From positions 1-64,000 of the forward strand of contig NZ_QDFZ01000015.1 of NCBI RefSeq assembly GCF_003347605.1: 64,000 bases of DNA, written 5' to 3'. The stretch is from Chryseobacterium sp. KLBC 52 (lineage in GTDB: Bacteria > Bacteroidota > Bacteroidia > Flavobacteriales > Weeksellaceae). How positions within the stretch are numbered: the first letter of the stretch is position 1; each line of letters starts with the position of its first letter. Made by a program: the position numbers and the translations under genes. The notes beneath the pieces were generated by a model. It searched no databases and was not told the DNA's origin. It saw only the letters and a list, made by a program, of their open reading frames with translations. Shown here one piece after another: positions 45,886 to 55,771 of the stretch.

Positions 45886-48153
45886 TTATTTTTCCTGTTG
45901 TTTGATCAGGTTTAACGCTGAACCGGCCTTAAACCAATCAATTTGCTGATCGTTGTAAGTATGGTTCGCCATAATGATATCTTTGGTTCCGTCAGTATGA
46001 ATGAATTCCAAAGTCAGTTGTTTTCCTGGAGCGAATTGATCAAGATCTAAGAAATTAACAACATCATCTTCCAGGATCTTGTCATAGTCTGCCTCATTAG
46101 CGAAAGTAATTCCAAGCATACCTTGTTTCTTAAGGTTCGTTTCGTGGATTCTTGCAAATGATTTTACCAATACAGCTTTCACACCAAGATGTCTTGGTTC
46201 CATGGCAGCGTGTTCTCTTGAAGAACCTTCGCCATAGTTCTGGTCTCCTACAACAATTGTTGGAATACCAGCAGCTTTATAAGCTCTTTGTACAGCCGGA
46301 ACTTCACCGTATTCACCGGTTAATTCGTTTTTAACTTTATTGGTTTCCATGTTGTAAGCATTCACCGCTCCAATCAACATATTATTTGAAATATTGTCAA
46401 GGTGACCTCTGTATTTCAACCATGGTCCAGCCATTGAAATGTGGTCAGTAGTACATTTTCCGAACGCTTTGATCAATACTCTTGCTCCGGTAATGTTTTT
46501 ACCATCCCATGCAGGGAATTCTTCCAATAACTGAAGTCTGTCTGAAGTTGGGCTTACGTTAACAACAACGCTTGAGCCATCTTCTGATGGAGCCTGATAT
46601 CCGTTATCATCTACAGCAAACCCTTTTGAAGGAAGTTCGAAGCCTCTAGGCTCGTTAAGTTTTACCTGTTCGCCAGCTTCGTTCGTTAAAGTATCAGTAA
46701 TCGGGTTAAAGTCCAGTCTTCCTGAGATCGCTACAGCAGCTACCATCTCTGGAGAAGCTACAAATGCGTGGGTGTTCGGGTTACCGTCAGCTCTTTTTGC
46801 AAAGTTTCTGTTGAAAGAGTGGATAATAGAGTTTTTTTCTCCTTTTTCCGCACCTTCTCTGTCCCATTGTCCGATACATGGTCCACAAGCGTTGGTAAAG
46901 ATTCTTGCGTTTTCAAATTTTCTGAAAGAATCTAAGAAACCGTCTCTTTCCGCTGTAAATTTCACCTGCTCAGAACCAGGGTTGATTCCTAAAATTGCTT
47001 TAGGTTTTACTCCTTTTGATACTGCATCCTCTACAATAGAAGCAGCTCTTGATAAATCTTCATAAGAAGAGTTGGTACAAGAACCGATAAGCGCCCATTC
47101 CACTTCTAACGGCCATCCGTTAGCTTCAGCTTTAGCTCTGAACTCAGCAACCGGAGTCGCTAAATCCGGAGTGAAAGGTCCGTTTAAGTGAGGAGTAAGT
47201 TCAGAAAGGTTGATTTCTATTAATTGGTCGAAATATTGTTCTGGATTAGCATATACTTCAGCATCACCTGTTAAGTGTTCTGCAATTGTATCAGCAGCAT
47301 CTACTACATCCTGTCTTCCTGTAGCGGAAAGATATCTTCTCATTGAATCATCATATCCGAAAGTAGAGGTTGTAGCTCCGATTTCAGCACCCATATTACA
47401 GATTGTTCCTTTACCGGTTGCAGAAAGAGATTCTGCACCTTCACCGAAATATTCTACAATACATCCCGTACCTCCTTTTACAGTAAGAATTCCTGCTACT
47501 TTTAAGATAACATCTTTTGCAGAAGTCCAGCCATTCATTTTACCGGTTAATTTTACTCCGATAAGTTTTGGCATTTTAAGCTCCCAGGCCATTCCTGCCA
47601 TTACATCTACCGCGTCAGCACCTCCTACACCAATAGCAACCATTCCTAATCCTCCTGCGTTTACCGTATGCGAGTCGGTACCGATCATCATTCCTCCAGG
47701 GAAGGCATAGTTTTCCAGTACAACCTGGTGAATGATACCCGCCCCAGGCTTCCAGAACCCGATTCCGTATTTATCACATACAGAGCTCAGGAAGTTGAAT
47801 ACCTCAGAGTTTTTGTTGATCCCTTCCTGTAAATCTTTGTCTGCACCTACTTTTGCCTGGATCAGGTGATCCGCGTGAGCGGTAGAAGGAACCGCTACTT
47901 TAGCTTTCCCTGCCTGCATGAATTGTAAAAGCGCCATCTGTGCTGTGGCATCCTGCATTGCTACCCTGTCTGGTGCAAAGTCTACATAAGAGTTTCCTCG
48001 TTCATATGCTTGTGTAGCATTTCCTTCCCAAAGGTGGGTGTAAAGAATTTTTTCTGAAAGCGTAAGAGGTTTTCCCACAATTTGTCTTGCTGCAGCAATT
48101 CTTTCCGGGTAACGCTCGTACACCTTTTTGATCATATCAATATCAAAAGTCAT
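45886..48153 (-). CDS. acnA: Aconitate hydratase, AcnA/mitochondrial type
   Basis: A 755-residue TCA-cycle enzyme that interconverts citrate and isocitrate through a 4Fe-4S cluster. The N-terminal [22 protein letters not shown] and [14 protein letters not shown] segments, the cluster Cys in [11 protein letters not shown] and in CGPCIGQWD, and the C-terminal swivel domain with [20 protein letters not shown] are as in mitochondrial aconitase. The gene is on the minus strand, downstream of acnB. Confidence 0.95.
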   Translation of the reverse strand: MTFDIDMIKKVYERYPERIAAARQIVGKPLTLSEKILYTHLWEGNATQAYERGNSYVDFAPDRVAMQDATAQMALLQFMQAGKAKVAVPSTAHADHLIQAKVGADKDLQEGINKNSEVFNFLSSVCDKYGIGFWKPGAGIIHQVVLENYAFPGGMMIGTDSHTVNAGGLGMVAIGVGGADAVDVMAGMAWELKMPKLIGVKLTGKMNGWTSAKDVILKVAGILTVKGGTGCIVEYFGEGAESLSATGKGTICNMGAEIGATTSTFGYDDSMRRYLSATGRQDVVDAADTIAEHLTGDAEVYANPEQYFDQLIEINLSELTPHLNGPFTPDLATPVAEFRAKAEANGWPLEVEWALIGSCTNSSYEDLSRAASIVEDAVSKGVKPKAILGINPGSEQVKFTAERDGFLDSFRKFENARIFTNACGPCIGQWDREGAEKGEKNSIIHSFNRNFAKRADGNPNTHAFVASPEMVAAVAISGRLDFNPITDTLTNEAGEQVKLNEPRGFELPSKGFAVDDNGYQAPSEDGSSVVVNVSPTSDRLQLLEEFPAWDGKNITGARVLIKAFGKCTTDHISMAGPWLKYRGHLDNISNNMLIGAVNAYNMETNKVKNELTGEYGEVPAVQRAYKAAGIPTIVVGDQNYGEGSSREHAAMEPRHLGVKAVLVKSFARIHETNLKKQGMLGITFANEADYDKILEDDVVNFLDLDQFAPGKQLTLEFIHTDGTKDIIMANHTYNDQQIDWFKAGSALNLIKQQEK

Positions 48154-48472
48154 ATCGTATTTTAATTTTGTTCTTTTTCCGTTAAAGCTTCTTTTCCTAC
48201 AGTCTGAAAAAGAAAAATTACTCTTTTGTACATCAAAAAACGTTCCTATAATCTATCAATAGGGTGTTTTTGACTTTAAAATCAATAGATTTTATAACTT
48301 TCAATTTAAGAAAAATTAGAATTTATTTTCCTGATTTTATCGAAAAAAAAACGTAATTATCTTAAAATAGAAACGTTCTAAACAAAAAAATGGAAGATTT
48401 TAAATCCTTAAGGACCAAAATCTTCCATTTCTATAGCTTTTAATAGTCTTGCGACGTATTTATCAATATCTC
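48154..48472 (-). other. 319-nt gap between the two aconitase genes
   Basis: The only defined features here are the hairpin terminator of acnB at 48388-48430 and an AT-rich leader before acnA. I found no exact TAnnTTTG on the minus strand and no open frame that looks like a gene. Confidence 0.6.
48388..48430 (-). terminator. Long hairpin terminator after acnB
   Basis: AAATGGAAGATTTT (48388-48401) and AAAATCTTCCATTT (48417-48430) are a perfect 14-bp inverted repeat. The loop contains its own CCTTAAGG palindrome. It lies 43 nt after the acnB stop codon. Confidence 0.85.
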
Positions 48473-51256
48473 TTAGTGAGCGCTTGTACTTGTAAGTTCT
48501 TTAATAGAAGGAACAAAAGTCGTAAGGTCAATTCCCTCAACGGCTGCTTTGTACTCGTCAATGCTTGGGATTCTTCCGATAATCGCAGAAAGAACAACAA
48601 CCGGAGTTGAAGCCAATAGAGATTCTCCTTTTTTACGTTCAGAATCTTCCACTACTCTTCCCTGGAAAAGACGGGTAGAAGTCGCTAAAACAGTATCTCC
48701 TTTCGCTGCTTTTTCCTGGTTACCCATACAAAGGTTACATCCAGGACGCTCAAGGTACATTACGTTTTTGTATTCAACACGCGCTTCTCCTTTTGGAGCG
48801 TTATCATCAAATTCAAAAGCTGAATATTTTTCTAATAATTCCCAGTCTCCTTCTGCCTTAAGCTCATCAATGATGTTGTAAGTAGGAGCTGCTACTACAA
48901 GAGGAGCACTGAATTCTACCTTACCTTGCTGCTTTTCAATGTTTCTAAGCATTTGAGAAACAATCTTAAGGTCACCTTTGTGAACCATACAAGATCCTAC
49001 GAAACCAAGATCTACTTTTTTCTCACCACCATAGTAAGAAAGATCTCTGATGGTATCGTGAGTATATCTCTTGGAAACATCGTCATTGTTTACATCCGGG
49101 TCAGCAATCATTGGCTCAACAATTACGTCAAGATCTACCACTACTTCAGCGTAATATTTAGCGTTTGAATCCGGAGTCAAAGCAGGTTTTTCTCCTGATC
49201 TGATTTCTTCGATTCTCTTGTTTGCTTTGTCAATTAATCCCTGAAGAACTTTATTGTGATTATCCATACCCTTGTCGATCATGATCTGGATTCTGCCTTT
49301 TGCAATTTCCAGTGATTCGATCAAAGTATTATCTTCAGAAATGTTGATAGAAGCTTTTGCCTTCATCTCAGCAGTCCAGTCTGTAAATGTAAATGCCTGG
49401 TCAGCAGGAAGTGTTCCGATGTGAACCTCAATGATTCTACCCTGGAATACGTTTTCTCCTCCAAACTGCTTCAACATCTGAGCTTGTGTAGCATGAACCA
49501 CATCACGGAAATCCATGTGTTCTTTCATGTTTCCTTTGAAGGTTACTTTTACAGATTCAGGAATTGGCATAGATGCTTCACCAGTAGCTAATGCAAGAGC
49601 CACAGTTCCTGAGTCAGCTCCGAAAGCTACTCCTTTGGACATTCTTGTGTGAGAGTCACCACCGATGATGATGGCCCATTCGTCTACAGTGATGTCGTTA
49701 AGAACTTTGTGGATCACGTCAGTCATCGCGTGGTATTCACCTTTCGGGTCACGGGCTGTAATCAAACCGAACTCGTTCATGAATTTCATCAGTTTAGGAA
49801 TATTAGCCTGAGCTTTTTTATCCCAAACAGAAGCAGTGTGACATCCTGATTGGTAAGCACCATCAACAATCGGAGAAATCACAGTTGCTGCCATAGATTC
49901 AAGCTCCTGAGAAGTCATAAGACCTGTTGTATCCTGAGATCCAACGATATTTACCTGTACACGAACGTCTGAACCAGCGTGTAAAACTTTTCCTGGTGTA
50001 GTGCCCACAGCATTTCTGTTGAAAATCTTTTCTACCGCTGTAAGCCCTTGTCCTTCGTGAGAAATTTCTTTTGATGGAGCAAAAACAACCGGAGCATCAA
50101 CTCCTAAAAGCTGAGCGGCAAATGTCTGTAACTTTTTACCAAATACGATAGCATAAGATCCTCCTGCTTTGATGAATTCCATCTTTTGTGGAGTGAAAGA
50201 TTTGGTAAGGTCGATCAATTCCTGATCTCCGTTATATAATTTCTTTTCTTTTGTATTGATTGTTAAAACAGTTCCTGTTGCTACTGAATACGCTTCTTCA
50301 AGAACGATGTCTCCATTTTCGTTACGAACAGGGTTTCCGTTTTCGTCCACTTTCTTCACCCAGTTTTTAAGGTCGATACCGATACCTCCGGTAACGTCTA
50401 CTGTGGTAAGGAAGATCGGGGAAATACCGTTTGTTCCCCCTACAATAGGAGCAATGTTTACGAATGGTACATATGGGCTTGCCTGTTTTCCTGTCCAAAG
50501 AGCAACGTTGTTTACTCCGGACATTCTTGATGAACCTACACCCATTGTTCCTTTTTCAGCAATAAGCATTACACTTGCGTCAGGATGTTTTGCCTGTAAA
50601 GCTTTGATTTCTTCCTGAGCTTCAGGAGTAATCATACATTTTCCGTGAAGTTCACGGTCTGATCTTGAGTGCGCCTGGTTACCCGGAGAAAGTAAATCTG
50701 TTGAGATATCTCCTTCACCTGCGATGAATGTTACTACTTTGATTTCTTCTGCAACTTCCGGAAGTTTAGTAAAGAATTCAGCTTTGGCGTAGCTTTCTAA
50801 AATTTCTTTTGCAATTTCGTTTCCGCTGTTGAATGCTTCTTTCAGACGATTGGTATCTGCTTCATAAAGGAAAACCTGAGTTTTAAGAACGTTGGCAGCT
50901 TCTTTAGCAATAGCCGCGTCATTACCCAGAGCAAGATCCAACAATACCTCAATAGAAGGTCCTCCTTTCATATGAGATAACAGTTCAAAGGCAAATGCCG
51001 GGGAAATTTCTTCTACTACGGATTCACCCAGAATAATTTCTTTTAAAAATTTTGCTTTCACTCCCGCTGCACTTGTCGTACCAGGTAGTGTGTTATAAAT
51101 GAAAAATTGAAGAGAATCCGGTCGGTCAGCATTACCTGAATCTTTAATTTGTGTAATGATTTCGCTTAGTAATTCAGCACCATCAATTGGCTTAGGATGA
51201 AGCCCCTGGGTTTTTCTTTCTTCAATCTCTTTGATGTAATCCTTATAAATACTCAT
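48473..51256 (-). CDS. acnB: Aconitate hydratase B (bifunctional 2-methylisocitrate dehydratase)
   Basis: A 927-residue AcnB with the B-type order: N-terminal HEAT-like helical domain (about 1-160), then the swivel domain 4 with MLIAEKGTMGVGSSRMSGVN, then the catalytic domains 1-3 with GGDSHTRMSKGVAFGADSGT and the cluster motif RPGCNLCMGNQEKA. Length fits AcnB (about 865-930). AcnB can work in the TCA cycle and in the methylcitrate cycle. It is 319 nt upstream of acnA on the same strand, with a terminator between, so they are likely separately controlled. Confidence 0.96.
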   Translation of the reverse strand: MSIYKDYIKEIEERKTQGLHPKPIDGAELLSEIITQIKDSGNADRPDSLQFFIYNTLPGTTSAAGVKAKFLKEIILGESVVEEISPAFAFELLSHMKGGPSIEVLLDLALGNDAAIAKEAANVLKTQVFLYEADTNRLKEAFNSGNEIAKEILESYAKAEFFTKLPEVAEEIKVVTFIAGEGDISTDLLSPGNQAHSRSDRELHGKCMITPEAQEEIKALQAKHPDASVMLIAEKGTMGVGSSRMSGVNNVALWTGKQASPYVPFVNIAPIVGGTNGISPIFLTTVDVTGGIGIDLKNWVKKVDENGNPVRNENGDIVLEEAYSVATGTVLTINTKEKKLYNGDQELIDLTKSFTPQKMEFIKAGGSYAIVFGKKLQTFAAQLLGVDAPVVFAPSKEISHEGQGLTAVEKIFNRNAVGTTPGKVLHAGSDVRVQVNIVGSQDTTGLMTSQELESMAATVISPIVDGAYQSGCHTASVWDKKAQANIPKLMKFMNEFGLITARDPKGEYHAMTDVIHKVLNDITVDEWAIIIGGDSHTRMSKGVAFGADSGTVALALATGEASMPIPESVKVTFKGNMKEHMDFRDVVHATQAQMLKQFGGENVFQGRIIEVHIGTLPADQAFTFTDWTAEMKAKASINISEDNTLIESLEIAKGRIQIMIDKGMDNHNKVLQGLIDKANKRIEEIRSGEKPALTPDSNAKYYAEVVVDLDVIVEPMIADPDVNNDDVSKRYTHDTIRDLSYYGGEKKVDLGFVGSCMVHKGDLKIVSQMLRNIEKQQGKVEFSAPLVVAAPTYNIIDELKAEGDWELLEKYSAFEFDDNAPKGEARVEYKNVMYLERPGCNLCMGNQEKAAKGDTVLATSTRLFQGRVVEDSERKKGESLLASTPVVVLSAIIGRIPSIDEYKAAVEGIDLTTFVPSIKELTSTSAH

Positions 51257-51507
51257 AATAGAAGGTCTTTCAAAATTAAAGGTAGGCCTGCTTTTTCTTT
51301 ACTGGTGTGTATAAATACAATTAATGACATTTTGAGTTCCCGCATTTTGATGCAACATTAACCGAATAAAGTCAGCATAATCTACACTTTTTCAAAAGTT
51401 TTTTAAAATTATCAAACAATTCAAAATGTTCCCAAAATTACGAAATTTTACAATTTTATAAGAATGAAATTATTTAGATTCTTTATAAATATGAATTTTA
51501 TAATATC

Positions 51508-51527
51508 TATTTTTGGTCGTATTTTTG
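51508..51527 (+). promoter_or_regulatory. Two overlapping -7 elements before the WG-repeat gene
   Basis: TATTTTTG occurs twice, at 51508-51515 and 51520-51527; both match TAnnTTTG. The second ends 7 nt before the ATG at 51535. Confidence 0.5.
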
Positions 51528-51534
51528 TAAACAA

Positions 51535-52314
51535 ATGGAGAATATGAAAAATATCCTGAATGTTTTATGTGTTTTTATTTCGATTTTCGTTTTCTCGCAG
51601 ACCAAATCTGTGAAGAAAATTCCCGTGAAGAAAGGAACAAAAAGCACAGTTAAAAAAGCTGCTGCAGCTAATAAACCTAATGCTGATCTGGTAGTGATCA
51701 ACAAAGATCTTCCTGTTTTGATTCCTAAGAAAAAAGGAGATCAGTTCGGGTATGTCAATCAGAACGGGAAATTTATTATCCAACCGGAATATCATATTGC
51801 AGTATTTTTTTATGAAGACTGCAACCTTCTGAATTCTCCTAATGAAAAGGTCAGAAAATTTGGAACAAAAGACTATGCCACGGTAGAAAAAAATATGATT
51901 TCTTACCGTGTAGACCAGTCTGGGAAGAGAGTATATCAATTCAAAGAAGCCGATTTTGGAAAGTGCAAGTTTGAAGAATATAAACAACAGCTATTTCAGG
52001 CTTATATCCTCAATGGTTTTTACGGAATCATTGAAAAGTCAAAGTTTGTGAATGCTGCCGATTACAGGCAATATCAGATCTATCCTCAATATCAGTATCT
52101 GTTCATCCTTGAAGGGGATGATGTGGCTAATCCGATGATTGTAGCTTCCAATAATGATAAATTCGGAATTATTGATGTTAATAATAAGATTATCATTCCG
52201 TTTGAATATTCCAATATTAAAAGAAACTTCAGCTGGAAACTGGGCAAGATGTTTGAAGTGACCAAAGATGGCTCGAATTACTACTATATCGACGCCAACA
52301 ACAAAACGTACTAA
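51535..52314 (+). CDS. Secreted WG-repeat protein
   Basis: A 259-residue exported protein. The signal peptide is KNILNVLCVFISIFVFSQ, with starts possible at the ATG of 51535 or that of 51544. A Lys-rich linker is followed by WG repeats: FGYVNQNGKFIIQPEYH near the middle and FGIIDVNNKIIIPFEYS near the C terminus, with a less regular copy between (YGIIEKSKF). WG repeats form beta-rich folds of unknown role. No cysteine in the signal region, so it is probably periplasmic or secreted by another route. Function unknown. Confidence 0.72.
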   Translation: MENMKNILNVLCVFISIFVFSQTKSVKKIPVKKGTKSTVKKAAAANKPNADLVVINKDLPVLIPKKKGDQFGYVNQNGKFIIQPEYHIAVFFYEDCNLLNSPNEKVRKFGTKDYATVEKNMISYRVDQSGKRVYQFKEADFGKCKFEEYKQQLFQAYILNGFYGIIEKSKFVNAADYRQYQIYPQYQYLFILEGDDVANPMIVASNNDKFGIIDVNNKIIIPFEYSNIKRNFSWKLGKMFEVTKDGSNYYYIDANNKTY

Positions 52315-52323
52315 ATAATTATT

Positions 52324-52370
<47 letters not shown>

Positions 52371-52424
52371 TTTATTTGATAACTCCTATTTTTCATTCCA
52401 TAGCATCCACGTATACCGAAACTC

Positions 52425-52476
52425 AATACCCCGAATCCCGCACCTCGTAACCCGTTATCCCGCATCTCACAACCCC
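52425..52476. repeat. Degenerate C-rich repeat with a period near 7 nt
   Basis: Seven successive units end in CCC or CTC: AATACCCC, GAATCCC, GCACCTC, GTAACCC, GTTATCCC, GCATCTC, ACAACCCC. This strongly strand-biased stretch sits between the AATGATG array and the second TPP riboswitch and encodes nothing. Confidence 0.6.
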
Positions 52477-52499
52477 AATTCCAATTCATATATTTTTTG

Positions 52500-52507
52500 T
52501 AATTTTG
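52500..52507 (+). promoter_or_regulatory. -7 promoter element before the second TPP riboswitch
   Basis: TAATTTTG matches TAnnTTTG. Transcription would begin about 52511, exactly at the 5' end of the aptamer. Confidence 0.6.
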
Positions 52508-52510
52508 CGG

Positions 52511-52590
52511 CTGAAATAAAGGGGTGCTTTAACAGGCTGAGATTATACCCAATGAACCTGGAACAGGTAATGCTGTTTAGGGAACCATTT
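52511..52590 (+). promoter_or_regulatory. TPP riboswitch (THI element) for a TonB receptor
   Basis: The THI consensus is clear: GGGGTGC (52521-52527), GGCTGAGA (52535-52542), ATACCC (52545-52550), TGAACCTGGAACAGGTAATG (52553-52572) and TTTAGGGA (52576-52583). It precedes the receptor gene by about 100 nt. TPP-regulated outer-membrane receptors are known in Bacteroidota and are believed to import thiamin or its precursors. Confidence 0.95.
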
Positions 52591-52667
52591 AAATAATTGA
52601 TGGATGATTAGCGATAAATATTCGATAAGCATCAGTATCGTTTGCGATTTGTCAATTATCTCATAAT

Positions 52668-52712
52668 CACCCCTTTTATTCATTAAATGTTAAAGATTTA
52701 TAGAATGAAAGG
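52668..52712 (+). promoter_or_regulatory. Riboswitch output region with aptamer-complementary strand
   Basis: CACCCCTTTTATT (52668-52680) is complementary to the aptamer strand AATAAAGGGGTG (52515-52526): nine unbroken Watson-Crick pairs, a one-base bulge, then three more. The same strand can instead pair CCTTT and CATT with AAAGG and AATG around the ATG at 52705. This mirrors the thiS switch, though the local hairpin is weaker. Confidence 0.6.
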
Positions 52713-54822
52713 ATTATTTTTTTTAGGGCTTAGTGTAGGCTCAGTAGCTTTTATACAGGCTCAGAATAAAGATTCCCTAAAGGTGAGGGAAATTGAAGCA
52801 GTCAACTTTACCAAAAGGCTGCCGGTAGCAAAGGAAATCATCAATGTACAGAAAGATCTGGACAGTAAGAATCTGGGACAGGATCTTCCTATTCTTTTGA
52901 AAAATCAAACCTCCATTATTTCTACTTCCGATGCCGGAAATGGTGTAGGATATACCGGTTTTAGAATCCGTGGAGTTTCAGGAAGTGCCATCAATGTCAT
53001 GATGAATGGTGTTCCATACAACGATTCTGAAAGCCAGGGAACATTTTTTGTCAACGTTCCGGATTTAACAAGTTCTGCCTCACAGATTGTCATCCAGAGA
53101 GGAGTAGGAACTTCCAATAACGGGGTTTCTGCCTTCGGAGCAAGTATTAACGTACTTTCTAAAGATCCGGAAGAGAAGTTTTATTTTAAAACAGATGACA
53201 GCTACGGATCATTTAATACCTATAAATATTCAGCTGAAATAGGTTCCGGGAAATTCTGGAAAAACCGTCTTTCTGTGATGGGAAGATATACCCATATTCA
53301 TTCTGACGGATATATAGACAGAGCTTCATCCAACTTACATTCTTATAATTTCACTGCTTTATTTGAAGAAGGTAATACAAAATTGCGTTTAATGGCTTTT
53401 GGGGGTAAAGAGAAAACGTATCAGGCCTGGAATGGTATTGACCGAAAGACCTGGGAAACGGATCCTAAATTCAATGTTTCAGGAGCCATTTATGATGCCA
53501 ACTGGGAGAATATTGTAAGTTTCTATGATAATGAAACGGATAATTACAGACAGAACCATTATCAGTTGCTTTGGGAACAGAAGTTCAGCGACCGCTGGAA
53601 TCTTGAAACCACATTCCATTATACAAAAGGAAAAGGATATTATGAAAACTACAAGCAGGGAGACCCTTTTTCAAGATATAACCTTCCTAATATAACAGAA
53701 GGAGGACAAACCATAAAAGCTTCAGACTTTATCAGAAAAAAATGGCTGAACAATGATTTCTACGGAATGGTTTCTACCTTGTATGGGAAGTTTGAAAACC
53801 TGGATCTGAACTTTGGTGCCGTTGTGAATCAGTACTACGGAAGGCATTATGGAAATGTGACGGGAGTATTTTTTCCTCAGATTGATGAAAGCGAATATTA
53901 CAGAAACCGCTCTGTAAAGAATGAAGTGTCAGGTTTTGCAAAAGCTCTATTAAGAGTGGATAATTTTGAATTCTTTGGAGATTTACAGGTTAGGAAAATC
54001 AATTACAACACAAAGATTCTGACGGTAGGTGATGATGAAGGAACAGATTTAAGTAAAAACTGGCTGTTCTTTAATCCTAAAGCCGGAGTGAATTACAGAA
54101 TTGACGGAGGTAAAATATTCCTTTCATACGCTCATGCTCACCGTGAACCCAACAGAGATGACCTGATGGCTAATAACGATGTGAAAGCAGAAAAACTTCA
54201 TGATATTGAAGCAGGTTTTGAAAAACAGTTCGGGATTGTTTCATTGACGGCCAATGTTTATTACATGTATTATGTGAACCAGCTGGTGTTGAATGGAGAA
54301 TTGAATAATGTAGGAGCATTTATCAGAACGAATTCAGGGAAAAGCTATAGAAGAGGTATTGAGGTAGGTGCTTTGGCAAAATTATCGAAACAATGGGAGG
54401 TTTCAGGAAATGTAACGTTAAGTCAGAACAGAAACCAGGATTTCAATATTCAAAATGGAGATGTTCCTAAGAGCCTTGGAAATACCCAGATTTCATTCTC
54501 TCCGAATGTAATTGCCAATGTAAGCCTGAAATTTAATCCTACAAAGAATTTCCAGTTTGCTTTAATGAATCAGTATGTTGGAAAACAATATCTGGATAAT
54601 ACCGAAGATGCCAATCTTCAGCTTAAAGATTATCTCCTGACAGATTTCAATGCGCAGTATCAGTTTAAAATTGCTAATAACGAAATTGCATTAAAACTAT
54701 TGGTGAATAACCTGTTCAACAAGAAATATGTGAACAACGGATCTGTATATGAAGGACAGCCATATTATTTTTCACAGGCAGGAACCAACTTTATGTTTGG
54801 AGTAAGCTGGAAAATACAATAG
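52705..54822 (+). CDS. TonB-dependent outer-membrane receptor, TPP-riboswitch regulated
   Basis: A 705-residue receptor. The ATG at 52705 begins a clean signal peptide MKGLFFLGLSVGSVAFIQAQ; an ATG six codons earlier (52687) is also possible. The plug domain includes LPILLKNQTSIISTSDAGNG, GYTGFRIRGVSGSAINVMMN, PYNDSESQGTFFVNVPDLTS and IVIQRGVGTSNNGVSAFGAS; the barrel follows to a C-terminal aromatic strand (FGVSWKIQ). The upstream TPP riboswitch points to thiamin, thiamin phosphate or a precursor as substrate. The same idea was proposed for Omr1 proteins of Bacteroidota by Rodionov and colleagues (2002, from memory). No inner-membrane thiamin transporter gene is beside it. Confidence 0.9.
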   Translation: MKGLFFLGLSVGSVAFIQAQNKDSLKVREIEAVNFTKRLPVAKEIINVQKDLDSKNLGQDLPILLKNQTSIISTSDAGNGVGYTGFRIRGVSGSAINVMMNGVPYNDSESQGTFFVNVPDLTSSASQIVIQRGVGTSNNGVSAFGASINVLSKDPEEKFYFKTDDSYGSFNTYKYSAEIGSGKFWKNRLSVMGRYTHIHSDGYIDRASSNLHSYNFTALFEEGNTKLRLMAFGGKEKTYQAWNGIDRKTWETDPKFNVSGAIYDANWENIVSFYDNETDNYRQNHYQLLWEQKFSDRWNLETTFHYTKGKGYYENYKQGDPFSRYNLPNITEGGQTIKASDFIRKKWLNNDFYGMVSTLYGKFENLDLNFGAVVNQYYGRHYGNVTGVFFPQIDESEYYRNRSVKNEVSGFAKALLRVDNFEFFGDLQVRKINYNTKILTVGDDEGTDLSKNWLFFNPKAGVNYRIDGGKIFLSYAHAHREPNRDDLMANNDVKAEKLHDIEAGFEKQFGIVSLTANVYYMYYVNQLVLNGELNNVGAFIRTNSGKSYRRGIEVGALAKLSKQWEVSGNVTLSQNRNQDFNIQNGDVPKSLGNTQISFSPNVIANVSLKFNPTKNFQFALMNQYVGKQYLDNTEDANLQLKDYLLTDFNAQYQFKIANNEIALKLLVNNLFNKKYVNNGSVYEGQPYYFSQAGTNFMFGVSWKIQ

Positions 54823-54939
54823 CAAAAGATCAGGAATGCGGATATTTAAATTATAAATTAGTTTTAGCAGTTTTACCCTTTTTAAGCTTAAAAAAAGAAG
54901 TTTAAATAGTCGTATTCCTTTTTTTTGTACATAATAATC

Positions 54940-54963
54940 AAAAGACTGTTTCGGCAGTCTTTT
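54940..54963 (+). terminator. Rho-independent terminator after the thiamin receptor
   Basis: AAAAGACTG (54940-54948) and CAGTCTTTT (54955-54963) around loop TTTCGG, followed by T. It lies 117 nt after the receptor stop codon. Confidence 0.88.
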
Positions 54964-55003
54964 TTATATCCATTAAATATTACAAAAAGTCCCGAAAAAG
55001 TTA

Positions 55004-55011
55004 TAAATTTG
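55004..55011 (+). promoter_or_regulatory. -7 promoter element of the HU-like gene
   Basis: TAAATTTG is an exact TAnnTTTG ending 7 nt before the ATG at 55019. Confidence 0.6.
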
Positions 55012-55018
55012 CTGCCAA

Positions 55019-55771
55019 ATGAATATTTCAGCATATATTTTAGAATACTTAAAACAATTTGGAACTACCACAGTTCCAGGCTTTGGGGTGTTTTCACTGA
55101 AAAATTCTAAGGCAATTATTAATTCTGAAAACGGAAGCATTCTGCCTCCGGCCAGCCAGATTGAATTTACAATAGATTACGAAGTACAGACTGAAGATCT
55201 TGCTGCTTTTATTGCAGAACAAAAACAGATGTCTCTGGAAGCTTCCAAAAGTGATCTTAAAATTCAGACTGATTTTTGGAAGAAAAAACTTCAGGCCGAA
55301 CAGGTTCTTGAAATTCAAAACCTTGGAACAGTCTTCATTGAAGAAGGGCACACTCATTTCAAGGGAAAAAGAATAGAATCCGGACGTCCGGACTTTTACG
55401 GATTGGAAGAGATTAGGTTCTCCGATATCAATAACGGGGAGAAAGTAAATACCACAGTGAATCGTGAAAAGGATTTTAAATTCAAAAAAACAATTCTTTG
55501 GATTTTCCTTCTGGCTATTCCGGTTCTTGGAATTGTATACCTGGCGTTTACCCAACAGGAACTTCTTTTTGGAAAAAAATCTTTCAAAAATGTTTCTGTA
55601 CAAACCTCTACCCATAGAATTGTAAAAGATACGGTGAAAGTGATGGTACATACCCCGGAAACACCCGTTTCAGATTCTTTGAAAAAAGATTCATTAGTAA
55701 AACCTGTCGGAAAAGAAATAAAACCTGCTCCGGCTGTCCCAAACAACACTAAGACTAGATGGCAAAAATAA
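55019..55771 (+). CDS. CCDC81-like HU-domain membrane protein
   Basis: A 250-residue protein. The N-terminal 130 or so residues resemble the two CCDC81-like prokaryotic HU domains (ISAYILEYLKQFGTTTVPGF, then QTDFWKKKLQAEQVLEIQNL). A basic linker, one membrane helix (about 160-180, ILWIFLLAIPVLGIVYLAF) and a Pro/Thr/Lys-rich periplasmic tail follow. HU-type domains bind DNA or, in this group, may bind peptidoglycan or septal structures; no SPOR domain is seen here. The stop codon overlaps the start of the thioesterase gene by 13 nt. Confidence 0.72.
   Translation: MNISAYILEYLKQFGTTTVPGFGVFSLKNSKAIINSENGSILPPASQIEFTIDYEVQTEDLAAFIAEQKQMSLEASKSDLKIQTDFWKKKLQAEQVLEIQNLGTVFIEEGHTHFKGKRIESGRPDFYGLEEIRFSDINNGEKVNTTVNREKDFKFKKTILWIFLLAIPVLGIVYLAFTQQELLFGKKSFKNVSVQTSTHRIVKDTVKVMVHTPETPVSDSLKKDSLVKPVGKEIKPAPAVPNNTKTRWQK

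Noticed and set aside
47210..47710. Open frame antisense to acnA
   Set aside because: It is a shadow of the conserved acnA frame and has no protein-like features of its own.
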